A stretch of DNA of 64,000 bases from Tetrahymena elliotti 4EA (Eukaryota; Ciliophora; Oligohymenophorea; Hymenostomatida; Tetrahymenidae): contig JH720375.1 of the NCBI GenBank assembly GCA_000231825.2, positions 110,096 through 174,095 of the forward strand. The letters run 5' to 3'. Numbering within the stretch: the first letter of the stretch is position 1; the number at the start of each line of letters is the position of its first letter. Positions 12,557 through 25,772 of the stretch are shown one piece after another. Both the position numbers and the translations under genes were made by a program. The notes below the pieces were generated by a model. It searched no databases and was not told the DNA's origin. It worked only from the letters and a program-made list of their open reading frames with translations.

Positions 12557-13458
12557 TTTACTATTTAAAAATTTAGTTACTTTAATATATCTTTTTGGGT
12601 ATTTTGACAATAATATATATAAAAAAAGCGAAATTTGTAATAAATAAATGAATAAATAATAGCCTCTACTTAGAAAAAATACCGCTTTAAAGATCCATGA
12701 AATTTTAGTTTTCGAAAGATATTCAATTAATTTTTTATATTTACAAGTACAATTAATTTAGAAAAATAGTAATTAGTAGACTCTATAAAATCTAGATATG
12801 GCTGACTGATATATGTTCTGAGACATCAAAAAACATCAGAAATAAAATATTATTATTCTTCTATCTAATATATGATAAAGATAAGGGTAACTTTTTAAAT
12901 AAAGTTAAATCTATCTATTGTATCTGGGAGATAATATAAAATCTTTATTTTATCTTAAATATTTTTTAAGTACTATTTAAAAATATAATAAATTATTTAG
13001 TTTAACAATGTTCTTCATTTTAATTGTCTTAAATAAATATATAATTTAACTTTAAAAGTAAAATAAAGTGCTATTTTTGTAATCTAAATTTGGTAATAAT
13101 TAAATTAATTTATTAATTCAACTATTAATAATTCCTAAATAATGTTTAATATTTATTTTTTTAATTTTTTTTAATTAAGTACTCTACTAAAATATAAAAA
13201 ATTTAAATAATTATAATGAATTTGGGAAGGAATTATTAATTTTATGAAGTGAGAGAAATTAATAATAAAATATAAAAGAAAAATACTTGAGAATAAAATT
13301 AGTAAAAATATATTATTATGATTGTTTCTTTTATTTTATCTGTGAATTTTTATAATAATTATTATTTTTAGAAATTAGTTAAATATTATTTACCAAAAAG
13401 GAATACATAAAAATATTCACTTTTATTGTTGAATTCTAGCTGATTAAAAAATAAACTC
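12557..13458. other. Divergent promoter region, AT-rich
   Basis: Separates the minus-strand VWA gene and the plus-strand LRR-like gene, which start back to back. It is about 85-90% A+T by eye with long A and T runs. No gene seen. Confidence 0.5.
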
Positions 13459-14607
13459 ATGGCAAGATCAATACGCTTCCGCGGAAACAGAATTTTTGAT
13501 TATATTCTCAGGAATGCAATCCTAAATATGGAATAGTTTGAAAACAATGATAGTATCATTATTTTTATCTAGGTTGAATATGATGAAAAATTTATGGAAC
13601 TTTTTAAATAAGTAATGCTAAGTAATTTGGTGTAGAAAATAAGTATATAATAATTTAAACCAGTAAATTTAATTCCATTTTTAAAATTACTTTTAGAATT
13701 GAGCTAGAAAACAAATAGTTTGAAAAAACTTAAGCTAACTTTTTTATACGATCACCAAATTTAAGATTAAGAAATAGATTTGTTAAGTGAGTGTTTTACA
13801 AATATGACTTAATGCTTTATCTTATAATTTGGATTAATTCGTCAATAACAAATTCTGAAGCTTTTGTATGCTTTGAAATAAAAAAGTTCAAATTTGAGCT
13901 ATTTAAAGTTAGAGAGTGATTCTGATCTTTAAGGAGGGTTGAATATTAAAATTTTAGAATATACTCCTAATTTTATTCAACTTAAAAAGTTAAAATTACT
14001 TTTGACCAATCAATAATTAGATTCAAACAAAAAAATAAATTTGAAGCATGAAAATTGTGAAGAAATTTTACTTACAGTTTAGCAATTAAATTAAATAGAA
14101 ACATTGAAATATTTCAATAATCTTAGATAGTTAAGCATTTTAGTATAGAACCCTACAATTTAAGAACTCTAATACTGTATAAGCTATCATCTATTTTCTA
14201 ATTAAAATTTAACCACATTTTAATTAATATTGGATGAAATTAAAGACCTTAAAACGGAGATATTAAATTAGTTAAGATTTTCTCTACCTAAACTTAGTCA
14301 ATTGACTAATTTATACATATAATTATACACAAATTAAATAATGGTTTCTTAAATTATTTCTCTTCTTAAGGATAATAATTAAATTAAAACCTTTAAAATT
14401 ATCTCTTCTATTCCAACTTAATTAAGCAAAGAAGAAGTCTTAAATTTTATTCATCTAGAACATTTAAATTTGGATTTAATTTTTAAGTAAGATGCTAAAA
14501 CATTTTTGAATTTAGAGAATTTAATCACTTTAAGAATTTCAGGTGTTTAGAATAAAAGCAATTTATTAAAACTGAAAAGATTGGTTTCCTTCAACTCAAA
14601 AAACTGA
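13459..14607 (+). CDS. Leucine-rich-repeat-like protein
   Basis: Single exon, 382 aa, ATG at 13459, TGA at 14605-14607. The sequence is dominated by leucine-spaced segments such as NLSYLKLESD, QLKKLKLLL, LRQLSILVQ, LSQLTNLYIQ and LENLITLRISG, spaced about 25-30 residues. This fits degenerate leucine-rich repeats of the kind ciliates carry in very large families, which form curved protein-binding surfaces. There is no signal peptide or membrane segment. The first codons (ARSIRFRGNR) use several C/G-rich codons, unlike the rest. The individual repeats are too diverged to assign an LRR subtype, and the partner is unknown. Confidence 0.7.
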
Positions 14608-15200
14608 AGTAAATAGTACTGTGTTAATCCTTCCAAATACTAAATTATTAGAATTTCTTACTCAATATTCATTTTTGAATTTTAAAATAGTACAAAATAT
14701 ATGTTAATTTTTCTCTATTGTTGTTGGCTGAATTAATAAAAAATTAAATTATTAAATAGCTTAGAAATTAATTTCTATTAAAAGTACAATTTTGAAATTT
14801 AAATAATCATTTTTGTTATTTTTTAATAATATTTTCATGTTAAAATGTTTAAGTTATTTACAAATTTTTCTTTTTAAACATTATTATTTGTTTGTAAAGA
14901 AATCTTAATTTTGATAATTTAATAGAATAAATCCTAATTCGAATAGATATTATAATAAATAATAGTGCTTAAAAGATAGATAGTATTATAATTTTTGTAA
15001 ATTGTGCTTTTTTGAATTATAAAAAAAGATTTTATTTGTAAAGTATTTAATGAGTAAATTTGCTATTAACTAATTGATTTTAATCTTAAAACGAAATGAA
15101 AACATAGATGCCTGCTTGATAATTAATAAAATAGAATTTCAAATTAAATTATTTATTGTTTCATAAAATATAGTGAATCTGCATATCTCATAAATTAGCA
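14608..15200. other. Convergent 3' region, AT-rich; no gene seen
   Basis: Lies between the ends of the plus-strand LRR-like gene and the minus-strand Q/N-rich gene. No coding-like or repeated sequence seen; it probably holds both 3' UTRs. Confidence 0.5.
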
Positions 15201-16300
15201 TCAGAAAATATTACATAAGGCGATATTTTAATCTTAAATAGATTTTGTTTCTACTCTATTTTGAGATTCTAATCTTGGGTTAATAGAGCTTCTACTTTGC
15301 ATTGCATAATCAGGATTTTCTAGGATAATGATTTAAGAATTTGATGAAACTCCTGTATTATATTGTAAATTACTTTGTCTTTCATAACCAACAAATACAG
15401 GTTGATAATCAGGAACTCCTAATTAGCGATTATCTAAAGTTGTTGTTGTTGTTTTTGTGATATTCACTTCTTAATTCTTTTTAGATTTTTTGACTCTGTC
15501 ATTTTCTTCTTAAAAGTCATATTAAGTGTATACATTTTTGTCAGGACTTTAAACATCTTTAATTTGAACATTCTTAAGTTCACTGAATCTGTCTTAATAT
15601 ATCCCTGGTTAATTTGTGTTATAATTGGTAGTGTATGATACAGTTTAATAACCATATTGATCTCCTAAATTGGCATTATTATTACTATTTGGTTAAAATG
15701 AGACTGATTTGGAAAAATTATTTTGGTTTATTCCTTAATTGACAGCTAAAGTAGTTCTTTATTGGCTGGGATCAAAATTCATATACTTTCTTACAACTTC
15801 ATCATATTATGGAGTGGTGTAAGTACCTTATTGATTAAAATATAAATTGATACCTTAAAATTAACTCTACATTTTTAATATTAATAATATCTGAAATTTC
15901 ATAGATAATTGATAGTAAACGATAGTATAAAGTTAAAGAAAATCTTCCTTACTTCTTTATCCTTCAAAATTATCAGTACGGTATTGATAACTGTAGCTAT
16001 TATTCATGCTCATTTTGTCTAGAACTCTTGAATTATCTTTCCTATTCCAAATAAATCAAATATGAGCTTATTATTTTGAAATAATTACCTTATCTATAAT
16101 CTGCAAAGTAGTGCTGACTTTGTTATTTATTTAGTTTTTAATCAATTTAAGAATCGTTTTTAATTTGGCATCAAATATAAGAAACGAATAGTGAAATTGA
16201 TTTCAAAGTAATATCTAGTCAATAAATTATCAAATTCTATAGTTATTTTCAAATAAGTTAAGTATTCAACATAACTAATAAACAAATTTTACTCATTCAT
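15201..16300 (-). CDS. Q/N-rich protein with micro-exons, unknown family
   Basis: Proposed exons 16300-16293 (8 nt), 16117-16089 (29 nt), 16036-15953 and 15853-15201, giving 257 aa. The joined start reads MNDQHYFADYRQDNSRVLDK and then MSMNNSYSYQYRTDNFEGQR. Phases fit, and a plain ATG at 16013 is the fallback start if the micro-exons are wrong. The 99-nt segment 15854-15952 has intron ends (GTAAGG...TTTAAG) but is a multiple of three without TGA, so it could also be coding. The protein is rich in Gln, Asn, Tyr and Ser, with a short charged patch (RVKKSKKN) in the middle, and has no recognisable domain, signal peptide or membrane segment. Its 3' end is convergent with the LRR-like gene. Confidence 0.65.
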
Positions 16301-17471
16301 TTATATAATATCTAATTACTAAAAATTTAATCTTTTTATGTTTTGTTTTGTAAATTCATTCAAAAATATTTTGAAATAATTAAATTTTAAGAATAAAAAT
16401 ATTTTCACTCTTATTGGAATAAAAAATATTTTATTGTTGATAATATTTAGTGAGTTCAAATTAAAAATTACTATTAAAAAAATTAAAAACTAAAAGGTTA
16501 TTTTATTTGATCTTATTAAGAAATAAATGTTCTTTTTTTATTATCACATCAAATTCTAATAGCAAAAAATTTATTAAATGTGAGAAGTATTTATTTTTTT
16601 GTTGAATTTTTTATTAGAATTTAATTTTAGATTTAATAAATTGTAAAAAAATTTAAATTGTTGTACAAAAAGCTTGCAAGCTTTAAGCTTAAGATAAAAA
16701 ATGCTATTTTTTAGTTTTTTTAAGTAAGTTAAAATTGAAATAACCAGTCTTCTTTTCAAAATAATTTTTTTTTTGAAGAGAATAATTTCAAAATATATTG
16801 TTTAGTTTTTTATTAAATTTTGTAAAAATAGATATTAAAATTTGCTTTGATTTGCTAGAGAAGTAATATTTCAATCTTCCTAAATAATTTAAAAGTAAAA
16901 TAATCAACACTTTAAAATTTTAAATTAGTAATTTTAGTTTATATTTAAAGCTATAATAGAAGAAAGAGGCTATTTTAAGTTGAAAAGTTGTTAGAATAAA
17001 AAATATGGAAAAAAGTAATAGCAAATCCGAGTACAAAAATTCAAAATAGTTAATTTCGATAGGAATGTGTCATTGAATAGCAGATAATAAATACAAGAAA
17101 ATCAGTTTATCTTTAGATTAAACCTTTGTAAAATACTTATAGTTAAATTTTACATTTAACTTTTACTCTTAACTTATTTTTAATATAAATCTCTACAAAA
17201 AATTTTGAAATATGATAGAGTTAATCATTAAAAGATAGTTATTAATACATTAGAATCTATCTATTTGATTTGTTAATGATCTTAATTGATATTTACAAAT
17301 AAATTAAAAAATATAAATAAAAGCTTCATTAATTTTTAACTTAATTTTCAGCAATCAAATCAGGATTAATTACAGATTCATTAAGTTAAGATTAAAGGAA
17401 AGAGAAATTTACTATTTTGAAAAGTTACGATACTTCAAATTTACTTCCCTGCCGCAAAGAAGGGTTTAAAT
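16301..17471. other. Divergent promoter region, AT-rich; no gene seen
   Basis: About 1.2 kb between the 5' ends of the Q/N-rich gene (minus) and the GBP-like gene (plus). It is very AT-rich with no supported coding sequence. Confidence 0.5.
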
Positions 17472-20400
17472 ATGAATGAAAGTTCATCTAAATTTGCTAA
17501 ATAGAGTTTTGTTCCCATTAGAAATAGCGGATATCAGAAATTCACTTAATTGAAAATAAGTAATTAATCACTCATATCAAATCTATGATTGAAATCAACT
17601 AAATGCCTAATAAAAATAGATTTTTTAAATAAATAGCAAATGGCAAAAAATAGATAAACCATAATTCACCTACCAAAAGTAGCAATAGCTCTTATATAAA
17701 TGGATTTGGAATGATTAATACAGATTACTAAGAAGCAAGTTCTCCTTCAGAAATAGATTCTCCTTCCTCTGCAAAAAGAAAAAGGGAAAATAAAGGCAAA
17801 AAAAAGACTTTTTTAATAAAAGCAGATGATACACCACAAGTAATTTGTTAGATAACTTTGCTAAGATATAATGAATTTATTAAATAATTTTTAAATAACC
17901 AAAGGCATAAAAAAAGATTCCTAAAAAAGGATATCCTGCTGAGTTTGTAGAAATAGATCAATCAGGGATATTGAAGCTAGGGGAGTTAGTAGAATAAGTA
18001 AAAAAAGAAAAAATTAGGAAGTTAAATGGATAATTTTTATAAAATTATAATATAGATATTTATTAAATACGAAGGCTATATACATTTGACAGTATTTGCT
18101 GGTAAAATAGGGAGTGGTAAATCTTAGCTGTTAAACAAACTTTTGGATTTATCAGGAAAATAAGCAGTACACTTTTTCAAACATATAATTCAAACAAATT
18201 ATTCTTAATTTCTTAACAGCAATATATGTTTTAAATATATATATAAAACAAAATAAATAAAATCTAAATAATACATTTTTTCATATGTAATAGTTTTAAA
18301 CTAGAAAAGAAAAAGAGCATTACAAGTTTGGAACTGTTGATCTGTAGATATTTTCAGAGCCATAGATCATTAAGGAATAGAATATACATTGCTTTTATTT
18401 AGACTTATAGGGGATAGATGAAACAAATATTTCTCATCTCAAACTACTTCTTTTTGCTTTCTTAATTTCAGATTCTTTTGTGTGGAACACAGACGATGAG
18501 CTCTAATATAGCATTCATGAGCTTAGCGTTTTTTAGCAGATACAGGAAAAGCTAAAATTTAAATTTAATTATGATCCAGAGGATTATAAAATTTATCCTC
18601 ATTTTTACTATTTAATAAAGGGGAAAACTCCCCACTCAATAAGGATTAATACTGTATCACCTAGGGTAATTAAATAATTAAATAAATTGAATAGATTGTA
18701 ATATTTTTAAATTTAAATATTTAGGGATATTTTAAAAGTTTTATAAAGGAAGATATTGATGAATATTAAACAAAGTATAACTTTTCTGATATGACCAACA
18801 ACAGTTCTAACTATTACAACAATCCTTTATATAATGAATTAAAAAAACAATATGCTAAGTAAAATACTTAAAGAGATTATATAGCTAAAGATATGGCACT
18901 TTAGGAGAGTAACAAATCAGAAAATGATTAAATTCTAAGTTTTGATTCTAATTATGTGGAGAATAATTTAAGTGGTAAAAAACAAAATCAATAAAAGGAG
19001 ATTGAAACATTTAATGAAGCTTTAAATAATTCAAAACTAAGTTTTTAAGAAGAGTCTTTACTGATTAAATCATTTAAAAATCTTAGTAGCGAGCAAAAAT
19101 AGAATATTAAGCAAATCTTTAGTGATTATTATATTGATAAGCTCAAATTGGTTTTTTATAAAGACATATAGCCCAAGACTTAAAAATTTGAAAGTAGGGA
19201 GAGGTACAGAGAAAAGAATATTTCTTCCTCAAATAACTCAACCAACAGTCTATCTTTTTAAAATTAGAATATTTATGCATCAACATCTTCTACTCATGCT
19301 CCATTTAGCTCATCTTATAGAACTTATAAAAAACCAATTATGAGTGGGTCTCATTATCAAAAATACAATTTATTTGGGGTTTAATCAACAGATATGCATA
19401 TTTAAAATTCATAAAAAGAAGCTGAACTTAGTCAGGAAACTATAGAGGATGTATTATCTTGGGATTAATGGTAAATACAAAACTCTAAGTAGATTCAAGG
19501 AATATATTACAACAGCAGGATGCTTCTCACTTTTTTATAAAAACTCTTGGATTAAATAAACTTAAATAAATAAATCTCAATAGAATAAATACATTTTTCA
19601 GCCTTGTCTAAAGAATGTGAAGACGTATCAAATTGGTGCTATGAATAATTTGTTGAAGAAATGCTAGCTGCGTTTGGAGATTAAATGAAGCCTATTGACC
19701 AGCTTCTCTATATAAGTCTAGTAATTCATCATCTATATTTTTTATTCTAATTTTTTTTTGAGTTGTGTATTAAATTTGTTTGTAAGATATTTTTAAATAA
19801 TGTGGTAATTATTTTTAATAAAATAAATAAAGTAAATAAGAGAGAACACTATAAATAAGTACAGCATTTATTTTAAGCAATTAGATTTTAGAGAATGCAG
19901 TCCTTTTATATTCCATAGAAAAAAATTAAGGAAATTTATAGATAGCTATACAAAGAGAGTGTTTGAATTATATTTTACTACTATGACTGGCGTGTCAGAG
20001 ATATAAAGAAAGTAGCTTTCTAGAAAAATTTTTAGCCAAATTTATGAAAATAATTTTACAAAAAAAGATTAAATTAATTAAAGTAAAGATGCAAGCTCAA
20101 ATAATAAAACTAATAGACTTTAAGTATCATTATAAGACTAATTAGATGAAAATTTAGATTTAAATACTTCTTTAACAGAAAGAAGTCTATCTGATAATGA
20201 TTACACAATCAATGAAATTGAAAATGAAGAAGAAGGATAAAGTGTTGATGGTAAGATCAAAGAAATGTATGATTCTAGAATTATTTTGAAAAAGAATTTT
20301 GAATCTGAGTATTAAGAAGCTAAACAGAAATAGTAAAAGACTTTAAGAAATTTATACAGGCCTTCAATTGATAACTTAAGTAGCTATTCTAGAAATTACA

Positions 20401-21354
20401 GCTAAAACAATAATTAAAAAAAAATGTCTGGATATGGATAGCAATCATAAAAAAGAATTTCTAATCCTAAAGTCTCAACACCATCAAAAATGCTAATTTC
20501 TAACCCTAAAGTATCAACACCATCAAAAATGTTAATTTCTAATCCTAAAGTTTAAACACCATCTAAAATACTAATTTCAAACTAGGAATTATAAATTTAG
20601 TCGCCTATTTAAATGAGAGAAACCAGAGTATCCTATGATGGATCTAATTAAATTAGAGAGGAAGAATAATAATTAAGTGAAGAATTATGTAAATAAAATA
20701 AAGAAAAGCTATATGAAATATTTAATGAAGCAATAACTTAGATGAGATAATTCACAGAAAAATATTTTTTATAACCAGAGGAAAGTGTACAATACCCTTC
20801 CATATCTCAATACCAACATTTTATTAGACATACCTATAGAAAGTGTGTAGAAAAATTTACTTAATAATATCTTGAACTTTACTAAAAAATAGCTTAACAG
20901 GAGGAGTTTCTAAGATTTAAAGATTTAAAGTAAATGAGAGATATACTTTTTAACCGGAGAGAAATTCTCTCTAAACAAGTAAAATTTGGAAAAATAAATT
21001 AAATTCCTTTTTAATAATTTTTTAATTATTACAGGATACTGCAATAACATAATACATAGAAACTTTAAAGACTGAATCATCAAACACTCAAAAGCTTATT
21101 CAACAAACTCACATTTTTTATCTTAAAAACAAGTATTTATTTTAATTGTCTTTTAAATATTTTTTAATTTATTTTTCAAAATAAATAAAGAGATAAATAC
21201 AAGCTCAGCCTCATTTTATAATAAAAAGAAGAAGAATGTAAAAAACTTGAAGAAGAGTTACAAGTAATTTTTTTATTAATTTAGTACTTAATAAATAATA
21301 TTTAATGTATAATTTTAGAGACTCTCTGGTAAAAACAACAGTAAACAAAAGTGA
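17472..21354 (+). CDS. Guanylate-binding-protein (GBP/atlastin)-like large GTPase, divergent
   Basis: Ten exons (17472-17559, 17637-17839, 17905-17997, 18056-18166, 18294-18665, 18725-19720, 19833-20978, 21035-21132, 21191-21263, 21319-21354) give 1071 aa. A basic, serine-rich N-terminus precedes the G domain. The P-loop GKIGSGKS (residues 144-151) is followed by QLLNKL, as in GBPs (GxxxxGKSxLLN); after about 30 residues comes a FGTVDLQIFSEP stretch in the place of the GBP switch I region, then FYLDLQG (202-205), matching the LDxEG motif, and IxxLxxLLFAFLISDSFVWN, matching the LLSSxxxYN helix. GBPs hydrolyse GTP and remodel membranes. The usual Thr and the RD base-specificity motif are not obvious, so activity may be altered. 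The C-terminal half is helical, with a tandem repeat at about residues 830-868 and a final coiled coil (KEEECKKLEEELQ). Confidence 0.75.
20457..20573 (+). repeat. Three tandem copies of a 39-bp in-frame repeat
   Basis: Units start at 20457, 20496 and 20535. Each encodes I-S-N-P-K-V-(S/Q)-T-P-S-K-(M/I)-L. The DNA copies differ by only a few mostly silent changes (for example AAT/AAC and GTC/GTA), so the array is recent. It lies in the C-terminal region of the GBP-like protein. The S/T-P pairs would be candidate phosphorylation sites. Confidence 0.95.
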
Positions 21355-22318
21355 AAGCAATTTTTTATTTAACTAATTCTATTATTGAATAATAAATAAC
21401 TAAAACTCAAATCTAATAAAAATTGAAAATTCTAAGAAAAAGAGTAAGTCTTAAAATAAAATACTAAATTAATATTATTTCAATAAGCTAGCTTACAACT
21501 TCATACAAAAAGTTAGCAATAAAATTAATAATAATAGACAAAATTTAAATAATCTCATTCAAATAAAAAATTTTCCATTTCAATATGATATTCAATATTT
21601 AATAATTAAAATTTTAAATTAACTAAATACAAACAATAACTTAATTAGTAATTATATTTTTATTTTATACATTATTATAGATGTACATAATTTTAACACT
21701 TTATATCAATCACTAATTTAAATTTAGTTTTATCTTAATTCCTTTAATTATTATTAAATTTATTTTAGTTATTCTTTAATTATGGGTTTTTGTAAACCAG
21801 CAAGCACCATAATTAAACAATTATTATGTTAACAAAAAAAATAATGGATGATTACTAGATCAAGATCAGAATTATTACCAATTTATTTCATGGCTTAAAT
21901 GGATGTTTTAATAGGAAGTAATTCAATTTTTTTCTTGAGGAAAATAATAAAAAATTTTTTATTTTGAAAAAATTAATAAAGCAATTGGGTAATTGAGAGT
22001 ATTAACGTTAAGAGTTGAGTTTAAAGATAGATAACTAAATATATATATATATAAATTTATATTCAAAAACAATAATAGTTATTAAGTATATTAGATGATA
22101 TATTTAATATAAAGTAAAGCAAAAATTTGTTTGTATTGATGTTTATTAATAGATAAAGCCTTAATATCATAATTATAATATTTGATTTAATGTTTGGTTA
22201 TTTTTTGTTTAAAAAGTGATTCTATCACTAAATAATGAGTTATTCATAGAATCTTTATTTTTAATTATTTCTGGTTATTTGTGTGAGCATATTTCTAATT
22301 AATTTATTAAGGACCAAC
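21355..22318. other. Convergent 3' region, AT-rich, with a short TA run
   Basis: Lies between the ends of the GBP-like gene (plus) and the MYB gene (minus). Contains a short alternating TA run near 22040-22052. No gene seen. Confidence 0.5.
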
Positions 22319-25300
22319 TCATTAGTGTTACTATTATTAATTGTAAGAGATAGAGAAAGGAATGTTATTTGTGAAATCAACAGTTTTAAGTTTTTTTCTG
22401 AAATTAGTGATTTTCTATTAACTTTCATCATCTATCTTATCTGTACCAAATTGGTATTTGCTAAGAAGAGGAGAAGATGATTTTTATTCACTTTATACCA
22501 TACTTGTTAGGTCACTGTTTAGGTATATTGATTTATTTTAATTAGAGTAAGCTGAAAAAGAACTCTATTTTTTTCTCATGATTGGCATTTCTAAAGAACC
22601 GTAGTCTTCTTCCAAGTCCATAAAGTTTTAAGCTCTTTCTGCTGCTTGACGTTTTTTGATTATTGGACTACTTAATGCTGATGATTATGAGACTGATTTG
22701 GAAGATTTTCTTTCTATAGCTGAGTCTTCTATTACGCAATCTTATTCATATTATTAAATATTCATATTTACTAATTCTGACAATTTAGGAGATTATTATT
22801 TGGGGTCTTAAAAATATTTTCCATATTTTTTCCTATTTTTATAATTTCATAGATTCATAAAATGTAAAAGGATAGAATATTTGTAATTACATAAAAAATA
22901 TGAAGAAAGAGGGTTCTAATCGAAAGGACTATTATGAGCCACTTGATTATGAGTCAGAATCAGAACCGCTTAAGTCTTTTATCGGAGAACTTTGGGCTGA
23001 AAAGAAAGGAGTTTTTTTATTTTCTAAAGACGGAGAGGCTATAGGTACAACAACACTATGCATTTCTGAAGGCTTCTTGTTTATAGTTGGAAGTATTAAT
23101 ATCTATTAAGTCTTTTTGGTTGTTTATTATAAATCTGTAATGTTCTTTATCTTATTGAAATCCGATTCTATGTCTATATTATCTCCAACAAACTAAAAAT
23201 TATTAAATCCATTATTTTAAGAAGTATTTTAGGGATAATTTTTTTCATTTGCTAGATTTCCTAATTTTTAGTTCTCGGGTGTTGAGAAGGTAGAGTTTTA
23301 ATCATTGTTGCTGCTGATGGCAGAATTGGAAAGATTGTTAGGTCTGTTTGTTGCGTATTCTGAGAATTATTCATCATCTTCAATTTCTAATTCATTGTTT
23401 TATTCTGCACTTGATGCACTAGAGGAAGATAATTTTGAAGCAGTACTTTTTTTGAAGTTTTCATTTGATTTAGATTATTTGCTGTTATTTTCGCTTTCTC
23501 TATTTCCTTTATTTTGACTATCAATTTTTAGCTTAGATTAAATAATTCCACCAGAATTATCTTACTCTTTCTCATTTTTTCCCAAACTTTTGCTATCAGA
23601 TGAATGCTAGCTTGTGTTGCTGTGCTTGTCGTTGAAATCAGAGTTAGTATCATGATATTTCTTAAATAAGGAACCAAAGTGCATTTACTTTGAGTTGAGG
23701 CCAAAGATACTTTGTTTAGGAGTAGAACTCATCTTTTTGTTTTCATCTTAATTTGAATCAAGTGAAAAGTTATTAATTTCTGCAATTTAATGAGGATCCA
23801 GAGGCTTTAAATTTTATTATTAGCCAGGAGATGCAGTCATTAGGGGGCTACTTATGTTTAAGTTTTCAAATGAAAAAGGTAAGACAGAAGCCATAGGAGA
23901 ACCTTAAGACATAGGACTAGCGCATTCAATAGGTTAATTAATGTTGTCGCATGCAGAAAGAACTTAAATAAATATTTGAATCTTTTTTAGCTATTCCTCC
24001 ATTTACTGAATTTCTTCTTCTGAAAGATTTTAGTTTTATTCTATTTAAAAAAATTATTTTAAATTTATTTGCTAATAAAACTAGTTAAAATTACTTTAAG
24101 CTTCTAAGTTTTGTTGGCAGGTTTACTATAGCAATCTATAATAGTGTAGCCACTCTTTGGCATCTAATTTAGAAATAAATATTAATTAGGATACCTATCT
24201 GTTAAAAAGAATATTACCTTTTTATTTACTTTGTTGAGGGACGATTTCTGACAATTAACTTTAATTTTGTAAATCATTTTCACCTTCGCCGTCATCGGAA
24301 ACAAAATCTTTAATAAAATTGACAAATTAAAAATCTGTAAAATAAATTAATGATTTCAATTAGTGGGTAAAATTAGCAACTTAATTAATAATTTTTTTAT
24401 TAAAAGAAAAATCAAGCTTTTTGTGTGATTTATAATTTTAATTTGATGAATATACTAGCTGCTTTAAGTTTTAAATTTTTATAAATTAAAAATTCCATTC
24501 AATAAATCCACAATTCTTTCTAACCACTAAAATAAATCTGTGTCCCATGTGAAGAAAATTAAAACAAAAAAAATCAAAAAACTTGCTTGTTTTATTTAAA
24601 TTCTTTCTTTTTTGCTTTTTTTAAATTTCTCATTATGTTTTGAACAAGGACATTAAAATGAAAAATTATTTTTTTTGTTTATTAATTTATTTACCACAAC
24701 TGTAGTTGCTTTGAGTACTTTGTTATCTCTTCCTCATTTATGGGAAAGAATCCTCTTGAACTAGACTACCTGGTGAGTTATGAGATTTGCCGTTACTTCC
24801 TTATTTTGTATTATTTTTAGCATTTTCTCTTGAGATTTTGTTGAAAAACTTCTAAGCATGAGAGCGAATTTATGCACCAGAGCGTGTACCTACATACTCT
24901 TCAACTTTTTTCCAATTTTTTCCAAACATTCCCAAACCCTTCACAAAGCGCAAGTGTTCTTCTCTAGTCCAACGTCCTGTGTTAGACCCATTTGGATTTT
25001 AGATAGTGTTGTTGTAATTAATAGGCTTTACTGCTCCATTGGATGGGCTCGAAGGAACTGAGGATGTTTTATTATTAGTGCTATTAGCTGTATTATCACT
25101 GATAGTTTTATTGGGATTTTAAATAAAATTGGGTTTTTAAATAGAAATATTAGATTAAGAAATTTAAGAATTATGCTCTGAGCAAGACTCTACAATACTT
25201 CTACTACTAAGGCTGGTTAATTAGTTTTATAAATTTTAAAAGATCATACTCTGAGCAGATGGTGAAAAGTTAAACTATGCTTAAGAAGCTTGATTATTAA

Positions 25301-25772
25301 TTGCATTTTACTAAGTATTAGAGTGACAAATAGAGGATGAACTAGCATTAGTAAATATTCTAGCTTAGTTACTGAATGGATTGCCAGCTTAAGGCTACTG
25401 AGCTATTTCAGAATTAAGTTAATTTGAAATATTCTAATTTAGTAGAGGGTTGATGAGCAAAGATGAGTTTCCAGATTAAAGTTGAGCAGTAAGAGCAACT
25501 AAATCAGATAGTTAAATTTGCTGCTATTATAGTTGCATCTGCTACTATTAAAGGTAGAGGTTTAATCTTTCTTGAAGTTCTTGGGATTAAGAATTTTATT
25601 ACTATTATTACTGCTAGCATTAGAGCAATTAGATAATCTACTATTACTATTAGGTTAAGCCAGTCTAAAAGAGATTATTAATGCTCATCCCATTGCTATT
25701 TTAAGATTTATCTTGATGGGAAAAGTCTTTTAATATAGATAATAAATCGATTTAGTTGTTTAGAGGTAACAT
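22319..25772 (-). CDS. SHAQKYF-class single-repeat MYB transcription factor, Q-rich
   Basis: Five exons (25772-24695, 24334-24218, 24163-24095, 24040-22891, 22832-22319) give 975 aa. Residues about 266-316 form one MYB/SANT repeat: GRWTREEHLRFVKGLGMFG, then NWKKVEEYVGTRS, ending IRSHAQKFF. This is the SHAQKYF signature of 1R-MYB proteins known from plants and protists, which bind DNA as regulators. The N-terminal 250 residues are glutamine-rich with runs of 5-7 Gln (encoded by TAA, TAG and CAG) and a likely coiled coil (QSQELQERLNLYLQQQMQ), typical of activation or dimerisation regions. Downstream lies an acidic patch (SDDGEGEN), a helical segment (DAKEWLHYYRLLQQTC) and long Ser/Asn-rich linkers. 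The first intron is unusually long (360 nt) and might hide an extra small exon; the rest fit well in phase. Confidence 0.88.

Noticed and set aside
22900..23517. Two plus-strand frames of about 70 codons
   Set aside because: Antisense to the large fourth exon of the MYB gene, which keeps one frame over 1150 bases.
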